In this document: in pieces, positions 10,700 through 12,839 of the stretch
Numbering within the stretch: position 1 is the stretch's first letter
Layout of the letters: every line of letters begins with the position of its first letter
Notes under the pieces: model-generated
Seen by the model: only the letters and a program-made list of their open reading frames with translations
Database searches by the model: none
Told to the model about the DNA's origin: nothing
Source: C7867-002 sp964637485
GTDB taxonomy: Bacteria > Patescibacteriota > Minisyncoccia > Phycocordibacterales > PALSA-1337
Assembly: GCA_964637485.1 (NCBI GenBank)
Contig: CAZWUU010000020.1
Span: 1 to 12,839 of the forward strand
DNA: 12,839 nt
Reading direction: 5' to 3'
Made by a program: the position numbers and the translations under genes

Positions 10700-12493
10700 C
10701 TACTCCGCGCGCATCATTTTTACGAATACCTCCTGCGGAATATTGACCTTGCCATGCGCCTTCAAGCGCTTTCTTCCCTCCTTTTGTCTTTCTCGCAATT
10801 TCATCTTTCTAGTGATATCTCCGCCTGATAAAGTGCCGGCGGCATCTTTCTTCTTGCCTGATACGGTCTCAGAAGAAATTATCCTACCGAATGCTTTGGC
10901 TTGAATCTTAAATGTGAAGAGTTCGCGTGGCAGTATTTCATGAAGTTTCTGCACCATAGCGCTCGCCTCTTCTTCCACTCTTCTTCTCGATACAACTCTG
11001 GCAAAAGCGGCGACCGGTTCATCTGCCACCAATATATCCAGCCTGACAACGTCAGCATTTCTATTTTCAGTAATATCGTATGAGACAGAAGCATAACCCG
11101 ACGATATGCTCTTTATTTCATCAAAGAAATTTCTCATGAGTTCTCGGAGGGGCATATTCAGCGTGAGCATCGTTCTAGAATCACCGAAGTTCTCAGTCGC
11201 GACAACGTTGGCTTCGTGGTCATACAAAGACTTCATGATACCGCTCAAGTATTGTGGAGGAGTGATGATCTTCATGGTGACTATCGGCTCAGAAACGGAT
11301 TTTATTTCATGATCATCGGGAAATAGAGCTGGTGAATATATGGTTGTTTGCTTACCATGCTTGCTTTCGACGATATAAGTTATAGTCGGCTGTGTCACGA
11401 CTAGCTCGAGGCTAAATTCGCGACGAAGACGCTCGGTGACTATTTCAAGATGTAACATTCCTAGAAAACCACATCTATATCCTTTTCCGAGAGTTCCTGA
11501 CGCTTCTTCCTCATAAGTAAACGATGAATCAGACAATCGCAGTCTTCCTAGAGCCTGTCTCAAGACCGGCAGGTCATCTTGCGACTCAGGATATATAGAT
11601 GCCCAGACTACCGGCCTGGGGCTCTTATAGCCCGCAAGAGGAGGCAGTCTGTCTGCGGGATCAGAAACTGTATCACCGACCGATGCAACACCCGGTTCTT
11701 TGATACCTGTGATGATATAACCTATTTCTCCAGCACCCAATTGGGGCACAGAAACATTGTCCGGCTTGAAAACTCCTACTTCTATAGCCTCAAATTCGCG
11801 CTCGGCTATCTTGAACTTGAGTTTATCGTGACGGCTAACAAATCCGTTCATCACCCTTACATACACGATGACTCCGGTATGATTTGAATACTGAAAATCG
11901 AATATGAGAGATCGAAACTTCTCTGTTGCATCTGGCGACTTCGGAGGAGGAACTCTTCTGATGACTTCGCACAAAAGATCTTCGACACCTTCGCCGGTCT
12001 TGCCTGATACCTTCATCACATCTTCGGTTTTGCACCCCAATAGCTGACAAACCTCTGCGACGACCTCATCGGTTCTGGCGAGCGGAGAATCTATTTTTGA
12101 CACGGTCGGAATGATGGTGAGTCCGGATTCCCTGGCCATGTTTAATGTAGTGAGTGTCTGTGCCTGTACGCCCTGTGTTGCATCTACTAGCAATATAGAA
12201 CCCTCTACGGCTCTCAGTGATCTCGACACTTCATATGAAAAATCGATATGGCCTGGAGTATCTATAAGATTTAGGACGTAATCCTCTCCTTGATGTTTAT
12301 ACTGCATTCGGACAGGTTGCATTTTTATGGTGATACCGCGCTCTCTTTCCAGTTCCATAGAATCAAGAACTTGCTCCTGCATCTTGCGCTTTTCGATAGT
12401 GCCGGTTATCTCCAACAACCTATCTGCCAAGGTCGATTTACCGTGGTCTATGTGCGCAATGATAGAAAAGTTGCGTATATTGGCTTTGTTCAT
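10700..12493 (-). CDS. lepA: Elongation factor 4 (LepA)
   Basis: 597 residues from the ATG at 12493 (MNKANIRNFSIIAHIDHG), close to the 599 of E. coli. An in-frame extension of 9 residues upstream overlaps the promoter and the murJ stop and is rejected. It is a ribosome-associated translational GTPase. The P-loop AHIDHGKST (13-21), switch I LERERGITIK (48-57) and DTPGHIDF (78-85) are intact. The G4 motif reads SKID (132-135) instead of NKID, and G5 is SGK rather than SAK. EF-G-like domains II, III and V follow, and the LepA-specific C-terminal domain is intact (RQKEGRKRLKAHGKVNIPQEVF near the end). It follows murJ by 23 bases in the same direction and may also have its own -10 in that gap. Confidence 0.97.
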   Translation of the reverse strand: MNKANIRNFSIIAHIDHGKSTLADRLLEITGTIEKRKMQEQVLDSMELERERGITIKMQPVRMQYKHQGEDYVLNLIDTPGHIDFSYEVSRSLRAVEGSILLVDATQGVQAQTLTTLNMARESGLTIIPTVSKIDSPLARTDEVVAEVCQLLGCKTEDVMKVSGKTGEGVEDLLCEVIRRVPPPKSPDATEKFRSLIFDFQYSNHTGVIVYVRVMNGFVSRHDKLKFKIAEREFEAIEVGVFKPDNVSVPQLGAGEIGYIITGIKEPGVASVGDTVSDPADRLPPLAGYKSPRPVVWASIYPESQDDLPVLRQALGRLRLSDSSFTYEEEASGTLGKGYRCGFLGMLHLEIVTERLRREFSLELVVTQPTITYIVESKHGKQTTIYSPALFPDDHEIKSVSEPIVTMKIITPPQYLSGIMKSLYDHEANVVATENFGDSRTMLTLNMPLRELMRNFFDEIKSISSGYASVSYDITENRNADVVRLDILVADEPVAAFARVVSRRRVEEEASAMVQKLHEILPRELFTFKIQAKAFGRIISSETVSGKKKDAAGTLSGGDITRKMKLRERQKEGRKRLKAHGKVNIPQEVFVKMMRAE

Positions 12494-12501
12494 GCCAAGA
12501 C

Positions 12502-12510
12502 AAAATACCA
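12502..12510 (-). promoter_or_regulatory. Possible -10 of lepA in the murJ-lepA gap
   Basis: TGGTATTTT on the minus strand (TGn plus TATTTT), 8 bases before the lepA ATG. There is no Shine-Dalgarno in the 23-base gap. Read-through from murJ is an alternative. Confidence 0.35.
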
Positions 12511-12516
12511 CAATAC

Positions 12517-12839
12517 TCAAATATGCTCCACTTCCGCAGGCGGTACAGGTGTTTTCCAGATTTTCCTATGCAGAGTGTTGTAGACCTCTTTTAATTCTCG
12601 ATTATTGAGAATATACAGAGATAATACGAATACCACAGCTCCGATCAGTGCCGATACGAACCCCTGCATGAATATACCCCAGGCACGATAATGCGGAAAA
12701 ACATTCGAAAATATCTGAAGTGAAAGGTACGAGGCATATCCTATAAGAACTGAGGCCACACCGCTCTGCATGAGAGTCGTAAATGCAGGCCTCGTAAATG
12801 ATGGAAACTTTCTATGAAATGCGATCCAGTGCAACACCG
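12517..12839 (-). CDS. murJ: MurJ-like lipid II flippase, C-terminal part
   Basis: Only the last 107 or so residues are in the window. The gene continues beyond the right edge. Visible are RKFPSFTRPAFTTLMQSG, then three hydrophobic segments (about SVLIGYASYLSLQIF, GIFMQGFVSALIGAVVFVLSLYI), and the cytoplasmic tail NNRELKEVYNTLHRKIWKTPVPPAEVEHI. The ELKEV...L.RK.WK tail after the last helix is what I associate with CPR MurJ (MOP superfamily) proteins, which flip lipid II for peptidoglycan synthesis. The catalytic N-terminal arginines cannot be checked. Stop TGA (12519-12517) is another in-window use of UGA as a stop. lepA follows by 23 bases. Another polytopic membrane protein is possible. Confidence 0.72.
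   Translation of the reverse strand, partial: VLHWIAFHRKFPSFTRPAFTTLMQSGVASVLIGYASYLSLQIFSNVFPHYRAWGIFMQGFVSALIGAVVFVLSLYILNNRELKEVYNTLHRKIWKTPVPPAEVEHI

Noticed and set aside
1..12839. UGA recoding to glycine as in Gracilibacteria/SR1
   Set aside because: TGA serves as the natural stop of the methyltransferase and MurJ genes at family-typical ends, and no in-frame TGA occurs within the recognised genes.
1..12839. CRISPR array, phage, transposon or defence island
   Set aside because: No regularly spaced repeats, Cas, integrase, transposase or toxin/antitoxin genes are recognisable. The only repeats are the palindromic sequences near tRNAs.

Overview
The window looks like a chromosomal segment of a Candidate Phyla Radiation (Patescibacteria, probably Parcubacteria-type) bacterium. 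This is inferred from compact genes, a short-N-terminus release factor 1, the characteristic look of several small membrane proteins, and a run of housekeeping genes with almost no spacing. UGA is used as a stop (methyltransferase at 4039, MurJ at 12517), so the code is standard rather than the UGA=Gly code of Gracilibacteria/SR1. The genes are ordinary bacterial core genes, and no phage, CRISPR or transposase is visible.

Layout. 1-215 is gene-poor with an AT-rich inverted repeat. 216-720 holds tRNA-Phe(GAA) on the minus strand, a small membrane protein whose stop codon lies inside that tRNA, and tRNA-Arg(CCU) on the plus strand. 701-998 is an unusual block: the tRNA-Arg 3' end plus its terminator forms a large palindrome, is followed by a GC-rich spacer, and is then duplicated in direct orientation. 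1015-2784 (minus) holds a protein of unknown function, prfA (RF1) and rpmE (L31). 2868-6135 has an MFS transporter converging on a SAM methyltransferase, which is divergent from enolase across only 21 bases. 6136-6516 is intergenic with two terminators and possibly a small RNA. 6517-8286 has a tiny minus-strand ORF and gpmI. 8236-9609 is a DedA-PAP2 fusion overlapping gpmI tail to tail. 9719-10158 has a YruB-type glutaredoxin and tRNA-Gly(CCC). 10158-12839 has an FtsB/DivIC-like gene, a 37-residue membrane ORF, lepA and the 3' end of murJ.

Functional themes. Lower glycolysis is represented by gpmI and eno. Translation is represented by prfA, rpmE, lepA and three tRNAs. Envelope growth and division is represented by murJ (lipid II flippase), the DedA-PAP2 fusion (probably undecaprenyl-phosphate recycling) and the FtsB-like protein.

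The strongest unusual signals are these. First, most start codons lie only 6-10 bases after a -10 box, often of the form TGnTAnnnT, with no Shine-Dalgarno, which suggests that leaderless mRNAs dominate. Second, two protein genes have stop codons overlapping the 5' end of a downstream co-directional tRNA. Third, divergent genes share overlapping or palindromic -10 boxes. Fourth, there is the duplicated and palindromic tRNA-Arg 3' end.
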